64,000 nt of DNA from Agapetus fuscipes. Lineage: Eukaryota > Arthropoda > Insecta > Trichoptera > Glossosomatidae. This document shows positions 48,001 to 57,679 of this stretch, piece by piece; within the stretch, counting starts at the first letter, position 1, and the number at the start of each line of letters is the position of its first letter. Made by a program: the position numbers and the translations under genes. The DNA is taken from the NCBI GenBank assembly GCA_951799405.1, contig OX637354.1:2852001-2916000 (forward strand), in the 5' to 3' direction. The notes beneath the pieces were generated by a model. That model did no database searches. It saw only the letters and a program-made list of their open reading frames with translations, and was not told the DNA's origin.

Positions 48001-51000
48001 CTTTGGCAATCAAGGTTAGTCCTTTCTTAATCCATGATTCCCATCCCTTGCTCCTAAAGGTCAGCCTTTCTGGCAGATTTGCCTGGTCAGTTCGTTCAAG
48101 CAAGCGGATTATCATTTGAGAACCAGCATCTCAAAACCTCTCTCCTCGCCTATGGTGGAGTCAAACTTGGCCACACCATTGTGTCTGTAGACATGAGTGT
48201 ATAACACTTTGAACTGGTACTTCTCGCACTCTCTGGAAACATCCATTCTAGAGGTGTCTCAGACACGCGGGAATAGGCCTTAGTCACATGTAAATATAGG
48301 TTGCGGTTCTGTGGAGTATAGTTTTGTGCTTAACATATAAGAGTATCAGGAGGAGTGCTTACCCTCTCAGGATCCATGAGTTGATGTGCAGCGGGCGCAG
48401 CGCCAGCGTGAAGCCGCGCAGAAGCAGCGGGATCAGCACAAACGTGAACAGCTGCACGTACACATGCAGGCGCGCGTGGGAGGCGGCCGCGTGGAAGGAG
48501 CTGGAGGACAGGCCGACTCCTGACAGCAGGAAGATCAGCGACACGGCCCCATAGCGCACCACGTACTCCGGCTGCAGCGGACCTGCAGCATACAAGCACA
48601 TGCCATATATTATACAAGTATTCAGCTCTCTCAGAGGAGCCGCCACGTCTTATTTGACTGAACTGTGTGAGGTTGAGGATATTGTTGGTAAGCGGTGCAC
48701 TCTTCACTCAGAGAGGGGTGATGCTATCAACATGTTGGGAAGTTAAGGGATGGTATTCTTGTGAAGGCAGAGTAAGCCTTGCCGGTATTTGTATTTTGGG
48801 CCCGAAAAAAATAAAAAGGAAAATAATTTCTGATACGAGTTTGGTATGAGGCTGACCACCCATGCTGTAAAAAATGGTTCACTTTGCCAATGTCACCCCT
48901 GTTTCAGGGAAGGTCGGCAAGAGTTGCAGGGCTTATGTTCATTTGAGATTGGGTTTTTATATTGTAGGTCCACATGCGGCATGTGTTAGCGCGAACTCAT
49001 ACATACCTGCTGGTGGGAATGCATTTAATATTAACTAGGGGCTACGCCCCTGGCTGCTACGCAGCCCAACCCCTTAACATTTGGAGAATGTGTATATTGC
49101 GCATAGTTTACTCACGTTAAAATTCGTAATATTAAAAAAACATGTAAAATAAAAACATGCAGTTTTTGTAAAAGAAAATTGAAATTTTGTAGGCTTTGAT
49201 AAAATAAAATTTACGGAAGCTTACCATTCAAAAATTAAAAGACACAGGGATTATCCCGCATTGTAAACAGTTGTACATACTGTTATAGATACATCAATAG
49301 TGTATGCAAATCTTGATTTAATATCAATATTTCCATATTCTCATTTGCCCACCCTATGATCTGTCATTCATCGGGATTATCATGCACCGTAAATGGTTAT
49401 AGATTTTATCAGAATAAGTTAATCGACACTGTTAGAAAATATCGATTCGATATAGGAAGGCACATCGATATATGAATGCCATTAAAAATACATATATCGG
49501 AAATCTGATAGATTGGTATGAAACTGAACCCCATGCTGTATACACCTAGTTCACTTTTGCCAATGCCACCCTGGCTTCCGGGAAGGGCGTAGGGCGGTTC
49601 GTGTGAGGTTTGTTTTTTGTGCACATGCAGTAAGTGTAAACACGATCGTGCTTGCTTGTAGGACTGCATGTAATATGAATCTTAAATGTACAATACCTTT
49701 GCAACTTTCGTTGAATCATATGTTGGCATGAGGCTGACCACCCTGTAAACAATGATTCACTTTGCGAATTTCACCCCTGTGTCAGGGAAGGTCGCCAAGA
49801 GTTGCAGGTCTTATGTTCATTAAAGATTGGGTTTCTATGTTGTTAGTCCACATCTAGCATTTGCAGGCGTGAACTTATAGGAACGGGTCTGCTTGTGGGA
49901 ATGCATTTAATATGAATCTCAATTTAATATATCTTTGCAACTCAAATTATATAGACCTAAACTAAATAATTTCCTTGACTTATAGGTTAGTATGCGGCTG
50001 ACCACCCATACTGTAAAAAATGGTTCACTTTGCAAATTTCACCTATTTTTGAGGGAAGTTCGGCAAGAGTTGCAGGGCGAATGTTAATTTGATATAAGGT
50101 TATTATGTTCTAAGTCATCATGGGGCATGTGTAAACGCGAACTTATACCTGTCTACTTGTGGGAATGCATTTAATATGAATGTCAAATGTAATGTATTGT
50201 GCGACATAGATAATAGATTAATTATAGGTATTAGGTAGTAGGTATACCTCTCAAAAAGCTTATACGTATTTGAAAATATTTGATGAGAAAAAATAATTAC
50301 TGACAATTTTGTTGAAAAATTATTTGCAAAATCTTCTTCTGCCATGATCTGTATTTCTAAAAACTGGTTATTTATTAGAGAACGCAAAATAGATCGATGA
50401 ATTGCATTCCTTTCAAATTTATTTAAAAAAAGGGACAAAGAAAAAAAAACAAAAACAAAAAAACAAAAACAATCATTTCATCTCCAGGCCCGAACCCGGG
50501 TCCTTCTGCATCAAAGACGCGGACGTTACCGCTAGCCCACGACGCCCTTGCGGGGTAGTGAGAAAATTGTTGTACATATTCAGAACGTTTTTCCAGGCAT
50601 ATTTATTATCGTTTACTGTTATTTTCGCGAACTACGTCATAATGTTCATCAGTTTTTTTTTGTCAAAAATTATATTTGTTATGAATTGAGTTAATGTTTA
50701 GCGTCTCTATGTTCTAATTTATGTACATAGTTTTGTATGTACAAAATATTTGTTTAAAAATAGGATAGCGCCTCTATATAATTACAGTTTCTATACATAA
50801 AATATGAGGTTTGTATTGTTTAAATAGATTTTATTTTCACACACTGCCGAGCAGCCGGTTTAGCGTAATCGGCTAACCCACCGGGTCGCTCGGCGACTCC
50901 GCCCGGGAGATGCGGGTTCGATTCTCGCGGCGAGACATTTTGAATGTTTAAAATTTGAAAGTCGAAGCGATTGATGACCAAGTAGGACATTATAATAAAG

Positions 51001-51281
51001 GATGATATAAGTATATCTTCGCAACTTAGATTTAGATACCCGTGCACGGGGGGCGAAACCTTGAGCTCTGGCCGGAGGGCTAGCGTTTGAGTCCTACCAA
51101 GGGTTTCACAAATGAGACATTGAAATATGCTGCTGGAGTTGTCGATTAGAAGGAGTTGTCCTGTACCTCCCGTGGAGCCCACATAGGGGTTGAGCACGGC
51201 CAGCAAGATGCACAACAGGATGGCCAACAAGAACCAGTGAGTCCTGAGGTGATCTGACACGCTCAGTCTGCGTGCAGGCAT
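44873..51281 (-). CDS. SLC10A7: SLC10A7 homologue (sodium/bile-acid cotransporter family 7), complete
   Basis: Six exons on the minus strand: 51281-51167, 48582-48363, 47765-47615, 46854-46605, 45521-45405, 45030-44873. All junctions are GT-AG and in phase, giving 336 residues against about 340 in vertebrates, so the gene is complete. The family is a polytopic membrane protein with about ten spans. Vertebrate SLC10A7 is linked to calcium handling and glycosaminoglycan synthesis rather than bile-acid uptake. Diagnostic motifs seen are [21 protein letters not shown], with the double-proline and GGNEAA crossover region, and [11 protein letters not shown] near the C-terminus. The start was chosen because MPARR, then an [11 protein letters not shown] first span, aligns with the vertebrate N-terminus. 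Introns hold RTE fragments, MITEs and a possible Helitron. Confidence 0.94.
45031..45404. other. SLC10A7 intron 5
   Basis: No repeat identified in this 374-bp intron; it ends at the exon 5 donor. Confidence 0.6.
45405..45521 (-). CDS. SLC10A7: SLC10A7 exon 5
   Basis: 117 nt, acceptor GTGTGCAG, donor GTGAGT. It contains [17 protein letters not shown], nearly identical to the vertebrate [17 protein letters not shown]. Confidence 0.94.
45790..46262 (+). mobile_element. RTE-like LINE RT-domain fragment in SLC10A7 intron
   Basis: RT palm motifs [37 protein letters not shown] and [13 protein letters not shown] are visible across frameshifts. This is upstream of the ORF part seen in LINE A/B. Confidence 0.85.
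46263..46585. mobile_element. TTAA-ended MITE (piggyBac-like), uninterrupted copy
   Basis: Begins TTAACCCTTCATCTGTGGG and ends CCGAAGCGAAAAGGTTAA. The ends are imperfect inverted repeats next to TTAA. It lies inside SLC10A7 intron 4, close to exon 4. Confidence 0.65.
46605..46854 (-). CDS. SLC10A7: SLC10A7 exon 4
   Basis: 250 nt, acceptor TGTACAG, donor GTAAAA. It encodes the [20 protein letters not shown] span, a GC-rich loop longer in Gly/Pro/Ala than in vertebrates, and [12 protein letters not shown], which matches LMIIYTTFCDTF. Confidence 0.93.
47187..47313. mobile_element. Hairpin MITE with TTA duplication (PIF/Harbinger-like)
   Basis: TGGCGGTATTCACCATTGCC inverted at the right end, arms of about 50 bp, direct TTA at 47184-47186 and 47314-47316. 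In SLC10A7 intron 3. Confidence 0.88.
47319..47422. repeat. Second hairpin next to the TTA MITE
   Basis: GTATCTATTTGAAGATAGGA at 47329 and its near-complement TATCCTATCTTCAAAGAGAT at 47398 form arms of about 35 bp. Confidence 0.7.
47615..47765 (-). CDS. SLC10A7: SLC10A7 exon 3
   Basis: 151 nt, acceptor GTGTGCAG, donor GTGAGA. It holds the most conserved family block, [20 protein letters not shown] followed by [10 protein letters not shown], the predicted ion/substrate-binding crossover. Confidence 0.95.
47770..48356. other. SLC10A7 intron 2, unassigned
   Basis: No element recognised. Contains no frame longer than chance. Confidence 0.45.
48363..48582 (-). CDS. SLC10A7: SLC10A7 exon 2
   Basis: 220 nt, acceptor TGCTGCAG, donor GTAAGC. 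It encodes [21 protein letters not shown] and the next two spans, ending NSWILRG. A CR1/L2-like LINE fragment begins about 20 bp upstream of the acceptor. Confidence 0.92.
48604..48740 (+). mobile_element. Short CR1/L2-type LINE fragment
   Basis: Nucleotides resembling 10640-10720 (SYLAELCKL, RCTLRSAQSDAIN region). It lies directly upstream of SLC10A7 exon 2 on the opposite strand. Confidence 0.6.
48750..48835 (-). repeat. SINE family 1 internal fragment
   Basis: TTCTTGTGAAGGCAGAGTAA to ATTTCTGATAC. Confidence 0.65.
48835..49034 (+). repeat. LINE A 3' UTR fragment interrupted by a Helitron-like element
   Basis: GGTATGAGGCTGACCACCCA to GAATGCATTTAATATTAA, then the Helitron-like CTAG junction. 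Confidence 0.75.
49035..49508 (-). mobile_element. Helitron-like element (non-autonomous)
   Basis: On the minus strand it begins TCAGATTTCCGATATATG after A and ends GGGGCGTAGCCCCTAG before T. That is a TC 5' end, a CTAG 3' end preceded by a GC-rich hairpin, and insertion between A and T without duplication. A second hairpin (GGCTGCGTAGCAGCC) lies just inside. No Rep/helicase ORF. Confidence 0.5.
49510..50215 (+). repeat. Three successive diverged LINE A 3' UTR copies
   Basis: Copies start near 49512, 49725 and 49975 (each with CTGACCACC or ACTGAACCCC) and end at TTTGCAACTTTCG, TTTGCAACTCAAATT and GTGCGACATAGATAATAG. They are visibly older than other copies. Confidence 0.7.
50216..50480. other. 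AT-rich SLC10A7 intron 1 sequence
   Basis: Ends in an A-rich (CAAAAA)n run at 50440-50470, the likely tail of the minus-strand tRNA SINE head that follows. Confidence 0.4.
50480..50560 (-). repeat. tRNA-derived SINE head, third family
   Basis: On the minus strand GTGGGCTAGCGGTAACGTCC and ACCCGGGTTCGGGCCTGG resemble A and B boxes. Followed by a short A-rich/CA-rich stretch. Confidence 0.5.
50845..50940 (+). tRNA. tRNA-like sequence (pseudo-tRNA or SINE head)
   Basis: GCAGCCGGTTTAGCGTAATC (A-box-like) and ATGCGGGTTCGATTCTCGC (B box), with a long variable region between as in Ser/Leu tRNAs. No clean cloverleaf, so not called as a functional tRNA. Confidence 0.4.
51167..51281 (-). CDS. SLC10A7: SLC10A7 exon 1
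   Basis: ATG at 51281, 115 nt, donor GTACAG, phase 1. A short basic N-terminus is followed by the first hydrophobic span and [10 protein letters not shown], the counterpart of LEPSIGVNGG in vertebrates. Confidence 0.9.
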
Positions 51282-51720
51282 CTGGACTAGCGGCCCAGTG
51301 ACGTCACAACCTCATGATGCAGGAGGGGCACGGAGATGGCTGTGTGAAGGAGCACATGAAGCAAAATCAAATAAATATGCGTGACTTTGACAGATGTTTT
51401 GACGGGATTTGGGAAATGTCAAATGAAAGAAGTTTTTATTAAAAAAAAACGGTCTTGATAATTAATCAAAATTGTTCATGCGGTTGTTTTTATTTACAAA
51501 AAATAGTTATAGTTTTATTTTATTTTCAGTCGTTATAATAAAACAATAATACTTAGGTACCTAAAATGGACATAAAAGTATTGCGTGTAGATAGCACATT
51601 GTCAAGTTCCTAACCTAAAAATTAACACGAGTGACATTGACAGCGGCCTGTTGATGATATTGTGGTCTATATTTGGCTCTGTGATTGCTGGTCCCCCTAA
51701 CAATATATCTTAACTGGAAA
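51282..51720. promoter_or_regulatory. Shared upstream region between SLC10A7 and SAS10/UTP3
   Basis: About 440 bp separates the start codons of two divergently transcribed genes. No repeat from the surrounding families is seen here except AT-rich runs. No TATA box is clear. It is a candidate bidirectional promoter, inferred from position. Confidence 0.45.
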
Positions 51721-51737
51721 ATGGCAGATAAAATAAG
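51721..51737 (+). CDS. UTP3: Candidate 17-nt first coding exon of SAS10/UTP3
   Basis: ATGGCAGATAAAATAAG followed by the donor GTAAAA. Joined to the acceptor at 52796 it completes an arginine codon and reads MADKIRLRKS into the long exon without a frame break. Phase and open frame agree, but so short an exon could be chance. Confidence 0.4.
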
Positions 51738-51884
51738 GTAAAATTCTACTTCTATCCAGCTGCAATTCAGATAGGGATGGCCAGCACTACTTAGTTCTGT
51801 CTTTGCACACTTCTTCCATCACTCTTCATACATGCTCTTTGAATTTTTCTCACTATAGGTTTTAATAATTTGTATGATGATGAA

Positions 51885-52079
51885 TTGGTGATTTCTTTAT
51901 AGCGCCATTTCGTGATGCAGTCACTCCAAGGGCGCTTGTGCATGTGATGCCAGGAATTTGCTTATCTTCAGTGCATTCCGGAACTTTCCATGGTCCTCTA
52001 GCTCTCTCACATGATGAGGCAGGCGGTTCCAGGCCAGAGGACCAGCAACTGCAAATGCACGCTCTCCCGTACTCTTCTG
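51885..52079 (-). mobile_element. CR1/L2-type LINE 3' fragment, cut by a MITE
   Basis: The minus strand reads the WNRLPHHV-type ORF2 end and a 3' terminus around the TATAGCGCCATTTCGTGA motif on the plus strand, as at 26700. A TA-flanked MITE (52082-52317) lies at its upstream end. Confidence 0.7.
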
Positions 52080-52081
52080 TA

Positions 52082-52317
52082 CCCTTAGTACGAGTTGCAA
52101 AACTTGAGAAAAGTAAAGTTTACGGAATATATTAAAGCGTGATTTCTCCCAAAATCTGCCGTCTCTGTTTCTTATGCTTTATGGTCTTAGCAAAAGAGTT
52201 ACAGTGATGAAGAAAATCAAGTTCAAACAAACAAAAACGGCAGATTTTGGGGGAAATCACTCTTTAATAATTGCCGTAAACTTTACATTACTCAAGTTTT
52301 GCAACTCGTACTAAGGG
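52082..52317. mobile_element. Related hairpin MITE, TA target
   Basis: CCCTTAGTACGAGTTGCAAA ends inverted, flanked by TA (52080-52081, 52318-52319). The arms match for about 90 bp with gaps. The terminus CCCTNAGTACGAGTT is shared with 7256. Inserted in a CR1/L2 fragment upstream of SAS10. Confidence 0.85.
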
Positions 52318-52319
52318 TA

Positions 52320-52429
52320 CAGATCATCTCTTTAATACGTAATTCTTCCTTATTTTATCAATCCATGCTTTCATTGGTCTTCCCCTTCCACGCTCACGTT
52401 TGATATTCCATTTGTACACTCTCTAGCTG

Positions 52430-52460
<31 letters not shown>

Positions 52461-52795
52461 TGTAGCAAAATAATGCTAATTTTTATTATTTTATTAATTC
52501 TGTTAGTCCTTTATTTATTATTTATTTATTTTAATTATTTATTATTATTTATACACTAGCAGCTAAGGCTGATGCGTGTATATAACAGCACTCGAATGTT
52601 TTTTTTTTTTTTTAGGAACAAATCTTTAACATAAAAAAAACCATTATTGTTGATGTGTTTGTCCAATCTGTTTTTAAACACATTCACTGAAGGTGCACTA
52701 ATCTTTCAAGATGAGATAGTAATACTTCAAGATCTTAATTAAAGTTAAATCCCTTGTTGCTTGCGACTATTTATAATCTTGCAAGATTGTTTTCA
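52320..52795. other. Upstream of SAS10 main exon: LINE scrap, poly-T and ATT-rich run
   Basis: Minus-strand LINE C-like scrap at 52325-52425, T run of about 30 at 52431-52459, (TTATTTATTA)n to 52550, then the intron end TTGTTTTCAG. Confidence 0.6.
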
Positions 52796-52809
52796 GGTTA
52801 AGGAAGAGC

Positions 52810-54042
52810 ATGGACGTGGACTCTCCGTCTGACTCGGAGGACGAATACTCGGACACAGAGAAGCGCTTGCTGGGCGCGGTGCGGAGCAGGGGGGCGCAGG
52901 GGCAGGACAGCGAGGAGGAGGCGCTGGCCTTCACTGATGACGACGACGAAGGAGAGGGTGACGTGGCAGACAGTGACGTAGAGCGCGGCCCTGACGACGA
53001 GCTCCCAGACCCCCGCGCCTGGGGTACGCGAAAGAGGGCCTTCTATTCCACGGACTACGTGGACGAGGATTATGGCGGGTACGGTAAGGAAGAAGAGGCC
53101 GCACGCCTGGAAGAGCAGGAGGCACGCGTGCTGCAGGACCGTCTAGCCCGCCAGCTGGGCGAGGAAGACTTCTCTTTGGAGCTGCTTGGGCAAGGAGGGG
53201 AGCCACAGGGCGAACTGCCCGAAGAGAGCCTCATCAAGGTAGATCCCAGCCGCATGTCCGACAGGCAGAAGCTGCAGTTGTTCCAACGGGAAGCACCAGA
53301 GTTTATGGGGCTCACCGGGGACTGCAAGCAGAAACTAAAAACTGCGGCGGAAGAGCTGCGTCCCTTGATAGAGCTGAGTGCCGCGGGGCGCCTACCCGCT
53401 TGTAAAGCTGTGGAGTTTGTAGGCGTGTACTGCGATCTCATTCTCAACTATTGCACAAACGTCACCTTCTACACGAGCCTCAAGGCCGCTAGGACGGATG
53501 TGCAGCGTCACCCCGTCGTGGAGCGCTTGTGTCGATACCGGCAGCTGCTGGGGCGCCTGGATAAATTGTACCAAGAGCAGCTACAAGAGCAAGTGCAGCA
53601 GATTCTACAGGCCGCGCAAACACAGCAGCTGCAGCCACTCCCGACCAACAAACAGAGACAGAAGCTCAAACTGATGGGAACTCTCAACAAACGCAAGCAA
53701 GCTCCTGAAGTTCAACAAGAAGAGGAGGAAGAAGAAGTTGCTGCTGCTGCTCCTGTTATTTCACAAGAGGTGGCAGTGCCGGAGGAGCTTGCAGAGCAAA
53801 TGGTGGACGCGGAGAGCGGGGAGAAGCGAGCCATCACGTACCAGATGGCCAAGAACAAGGGGCTGACTCCGCACCGCAAGAAGGAGCAGCGCAACCCCCG
53901 TGTGAAGCACCGCAACAAGTACCGCAAGGCCGTGATGCGGCGGCGAGGGGCCGTGCGCAGCGTGAGGACGGAGACGGAGCGCTACCAGGGAGAAATCAGC
54001 GGGATCAAGTCCAATGTGAGGAAGAGCATCTCCATCAAGTGA
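52810..54042 (+). CDS. UTP3: SAS10/UTP3 small-subunit processome protein
   Basis: An uninterrupted 410-codon exon. The family acts in the nucleolus in 18S rRNA processing as part of the U3 snoRNP/SSU processome. An acidic N-terminus (residues 1-65, rich in D, E and S) is followed by KRAFYSTDYVDEDYGG, the counterpart of the KKLYYDTDYG motif. The Sas10/Utp3/C1D helical domain is about residues 155-258 (YCDLILNYCTNVTFYTSLKA). The basic C-terminal Sas10 domain is about residues 335-410 (AITYQMAKNKGLTPHRKKEQ, RNPRVKHRNKYRKA). The exon is preceded by an acceptor, TTTTCAG at 52790-52796, and the frame stays open between it and this ATG, so translation probably begins in an upstream exon (see 51721). 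Human UTP3 is longer (479 aa), mostly in the acidic part. An AATAAA signal follows at about 54087. Confidence 0.95.
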   Translation: MDVDSPSDSEDEYSDTEKRLLGAVRSRGAQGQDSEEEALAFTDDDDEGEGDVADSDVERGPDDELPDPRAWGTRKRAFYSTDYVDEDYGGYGKEEEAARLEEQEARVLQDRLARQLGEEDFSLELLGQGGEPQGELPEESLIKVDPSRMSDRQKLQLFQREAPEFMGLTGDCKQKLKTAAEELRPLIELSAAGRLPACKAVEFVGVYCDLILNYCTNVTFYTSLKAARTDVQRHPVVERLCRYRQLLGRLDKLYQEQLQEQVQQILQAAQTQQLQPLPTNKQRQKLKLMGTLNKRKQAPEVQQEEEEEEVAAAAPVISQEVAVPEELAEQMVDAESGEKRAITYQMAKNKGLTPHRKKEQRNPRVKHRNKYRKAVMRRRGAVRSVRTETERYQGEISGIKSNVRKSISIK

Positions 54043-54235
54043 AGCGGGGAGGGGCGGGACTACATTATAGAAACTAAGCGCTTGTAAATAAATTAAATTA
54101 AAACATTGTTTATTAAAAAATACAGTTTATTATTCTATCACATATCATTGTTTTCTTTTGCAGGACACCATTGCTTTTTCTTGAGCTAGAATTAAATTTT
54201 CAACACGAAAATTGTTTAAGTTGATTGCCTTTATT

Positions 54236-54325
54236 TCTAATTACCAAAAGTCCATTCAGCCTTACAGCAACTGGGTCTTGCTTGAGAATTGATGCTTCAT
54301 AGCGATGACCAAGCTTGTAAAAAAT
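54236..54325 (+). repeat. SINE family 2 body fragment
   Basis: AATTACCAAAAGTCCATTCAG to AGCTTGTAAAAAATCC, ending where SINE 1 starts. Confidence 0.7.
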
Positions 54326-54622
54326 CCGGTTGATGGCTCAGTTTGTAGAATGCTTGCATTCCTCCCCCACCAAGGGTGTTAGAATTCCCGTTTCGGTATT
54401 TATTTCAAACTCAGAACTAAATACCGGCAAGGTTTACTCAGCCTTCACAAGAAATAAGAACAAGCCTCCTCAGGAGCTGGGAAACCCCCACTTCAACTGA
54501 AGTAGTTGGTGTGAGGCCGGCCCCTATATCCGTCAAAATTATTAGGTCCTGAATCACCACATGCGACCCCTTTGGGGTTAACGCAAGCAAGATGATACAC
54601 TATATGTGTAGCTTAGTTGCGT
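54325..54622 (+). repeat. SINE family 1, decayed
   Basis: CCGGTTGATGGCTCAGTTTG to TATATGTGTAGCTTAGTTGC; the B box has been lost. Confidence 0.8.
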
Positions 54623-54923
54623 ATTTCTTTTTTTTCAAGAAGACAAGTAATATAAGTATTTTCATTGAAGAGGAATGCTGTTCACAAATTTATTTGAGCC
54701 TGCTCAGAAACTGATACTTGATGTGTAAGTTGATCTGCAATATTGGCGGCTAAGACTTTGAAATGTTCATTTTCATTAATACATTGTATTTTATAGATAT
54801 TTTTCTTGGACACACTCTATGAGTACATACAGAGATCCTTACACAACTATTTATGTACACGCACACTTATATATACACTTACATGTATGCAAACATGCAC
54901 AACACTAATGTCACACTTAGACC
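54623..54923. other. Intergenic stretch downstream of SAS10
   Basis: Includes a CA-rich stretch (ACACGCACACTTATATATAC) and a LINE A scrap (GATCTGCAATATTGGCGGCT at 54731). Confidence 0.4.
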
Positions 54924-55050
54924 GTGATCGGGGGGCGCTCTTCAAGCGCTCACACACCGTTCGGGGAGCTCATCGTAAGCAAATATGAGCGATGATGTCA
55001 CGCACGACAGCTCGGCTGTTTTTTTACTTATTTGTGGAGGTGGTCTCCAG

Positions 55051-56900
55051 TAGGGATTGCAATCCAGCAGCATTTTCAATCCAGCTGGATTTTTGCTGGA
55101 TCAACACTATTCCAGCTGGATCCAGCGCGGACGCAACGCAACTAAGCTACACATATAGTGTAACTTCTTGCCTGCGTTATCCCCGAAGGGGTCGCATGTG
55201 GCGCTTCGGGACCTATTTATTTTTACAGGTAAGGGGGCCGGCCTCACACCAACCACTTTCAGTAGAAGTGGGGGTTTCCCAGCTCCCGGGGGGGCTGGTT
55301 CTCATTTCTTGTGAAGGCTGAGTAAACCTTTGAGATCGAACCCTTGCTCTCGGCATGGAATGCAAGCATTCTACCAATTGAGCTATCGACCTTTCCGCGG
55401 ATCCGCGGATCCAGCAATTTATTAATTTTTGAAGAAATGAAACTGTTTTTTTTTTTAAATACTTAGGAAACGTGTTAATTAAACATTTAACAAAATAACA
55501 AATCACAATAATCAAAATTGTAACATAAACTCTTACTTTTAGAGTAGACACACAGAGTAAAAGTTATAACGAAAATAAGTATTTTCTTGACTTTTTATTA
55601 AGACAAAATTTATCTTTTTTTCTGGTACCTAGTATGATCTCAAGAAACATATGGAATTAATGGTGTTGTCTCCCAACCGGCTTCTTAATGAACTGCATAT
55701 ATATCTGGCTGCAGAGAAGGCCCTTTCTGCCTTTACACTTGTTGGTTAGTTTCTGATAATCGTAATCTAACGTTGGTAATCGTAAATTAAAGTTCGGTTT
55801 TCACCTCTTACTCCCTCACTTTCATAAACAATTTTTTTTTTTTAATATCTTATAATCCTTCTGAGTTCTCGTTTCTTTCGGTTTCATGAAGTTTTCTTTC
55901 TCACATTTTAGCTTAATCTCCAGTTCTTGTTTCAATTCAAATTCAGTGTGACCGGTTTATCCTGTCCATAGTTTTCTACTTCCATTATATCTTCTTGCTC
56001 TTGCACTGTTGATGGTTCTACTAAATATGCGTTTACACGATTCAGCATATTTTCATCTCCTGACGCATTGCATATTTTTTTGGTAATGGGAAATTTCTTC
56101 GTCATACTTCTTAGGGTTCTGTAGATAAATCTGCATGCCTGTGACATCGGTAAGACGCCGTTCTTCGATTCTGTTGTGGAGTGCCTCAGAAAGATCTGCA
56201 CTCAAGATTATGTCCTGGCTTTTTAGTTTGTCTATGACAAATTTTAGGGTTGTGTCAGCAGTTATTACACTCGGCTCTCTTTTGGAGAGAACTTCAACGG
56301 CCTGTTTAACCGGTTGAAAACTGGCGTCCTGGCGATCAGCCCACTGATTAGTGACCACTCGTCTGCTGAAAATTTAGTTTCTGAGGCAGTGTCTATGAAG
56401 GCTTTATCGATGCAAACTTTTTAACTTTCAGCAAAAACGTTTCAGCATGCTGAGCAAACTGTTCCACCTAGTGCAGCAGTCAAGAATCGGACTCAATTCT
56501 TTGCCCTTTGCTTCCTTTATATATTTTTGCAAAAACATCTCATCTTTGGTAGGTAATCTTTTGAAAGTCTACAACTTTTCGCATTTTATTAAAAAGCTCA
56601 CTGTATCGCTGAATTACTTCATGTTTAGCCGGTGTTAGTTTAATTACTACAACTAAGTCTTCATTGGTGTCCGTGTCTTCGTCATCATAATAGAGCGGCA
56701 GCATCGCTCCCGCCGAGCTGTAAGAGCATCTAGCAAAGCGCCAATGCTGGCAAGCCAGACTTTATGACATTATTTGGAAAGTTTTATACTTGCGGATCCG
56801 CAGCGCTGGATCCAGCAGCCGGTGCTGGATCCAGCAGGTCGAAAAATGCGCTGGATCCAGCTGGATTGCTGGATGAGGGATCCAGCAATTGCAATCCCTA
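55051..56900 (-). mobile_element. hAT DNA transposon with decayed transposase, 8-bp TSD
   Basis: Terminal inverted repeats begin TAGGGATTGCAAT. The 8-bp duplication GTCTCCAG lies at 55043-55050 and 56901-56908. The minus strand holds transposase remnants: helical segments at 56358-55932 and, near 55745-55650, the C-terminal hAT dimerisation motif (KAERAFSAARYICSSLRSRL). Frames are broken and much of the catalytic core is missing, so it is defective. Subterminal CTGGATCCAGC repeats lie at both ends. A tRNA-type SINE is nested at 55135-55395. Confidence 0.88.
55135..55395 (-). repeat. SINE family 1 nested in the hAT element
   Basis: ACGCAACTAAGCTACACATA to TTGAGCTATCGACC. It shares a deletion around the B box with 59956-60211, so these two are one subfamily. 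Confidence 0.88.
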
Positions 56901-56908
56901 GTCTCCAG

Positions 56909-57300
56909 GTCTTTGAGAACAAAATGCTTCGTCGCATTCTCGGACCTGTATTTGAAGATGACAGGTGGCGTATCCGGACCAACGCGGAGCTGATGTCCGT
57001 GTTTCAAGATGCAAACATAGTGTCGGTAATGAAATCAAGAAGACTCCAGTGGGCCGGACATGTAGCACGTGCAGAGGATTACAGGATCATCAGAACAGTC
57101 TTGGATGGTGCCCCCTCAGGTGTTAGACCACTGGGACGTCCCAGGATGCGGTGGGCAGACAACGTTGAAGCCGACGCCGAAGTTCTGGGAGTGAGGGGAC
57201 CATGGAGGGAAGCAGCACAAGACAGAGTCCTGGAGGATTGTGGTGCGAGAGGCCCTGAGCCTTCAAGGCTTATGAGCCGAAGAAAGTAAGTAAAGTAAAG
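56909..57300 (+). mobile_element. LINE ORF2 C-terminal fragment with (TAAAG)n tail and 12-bp TSD
   Basis: FENKMLRRILGPVFEDDRWR, SRRLQWAGHVARAEDYRI and RPLGRPRMRWADNVEADAEV are followed by AAGTAAGTAAAGTAAAG. The flanking duplication TTGTGGAGGTGG occurs at 55032-55043 and 57301-57312. A hAT element split its first bases (55044-55050) from the rest. Confidence 0.88.
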
Positions 57301-57372
57301 TTGTGGAGGTGGGTTGGCTTGAGCGTTCCTTACTTCACAACAATAGATACTGTTCCACTGACAGTTCACTCT

Positions 57373-57616
57373 CATAGTTCTTGTTTGCCGTATAGACCAA
57401 TTCTGTCAAACGTGACTTTTTAATGCAGTTGTCTTAAGAATCAAATTCTACACAATCTGAGCTAAGAAAAAACATAAAACTCGATAATGTGAGAGTTGCT
57501 TTAAATATTTTTTAAATCAATTTCCTGTTTTCATCAGACACATTGGTCCAGTACACATGCAAACATTGCTCATGTAAAATTAGCTGAATGGTCTATACGG
57601 CAAACAAGAACTAAGG
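57373..57616. mobile_element. MITE with about 25-bp TIR
   Basis: TAGTTCTTGTTTGCCGTATA at the left is exactly inverted at the right (TATACGGCAAACAAGAACTA). Related internal sequence (AATGTGAGAGTYGCTTTAAA, ACACATTGGTCCAGTACACA) occurs at 7895-8020 and 12640-12725, so it is a family. Confidence 0.8.
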
Positions 57617-57679
57617 CAGCGAGTTGACAGCTAACCTCAGTAACATAAATATTAGCAACAATTATTAATGTTAATTAAT

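Noticed and set aside
52931..53927. Several minus frames over SAS10
   Set aside because: Antisense shadows of a GC-rich coding exon.
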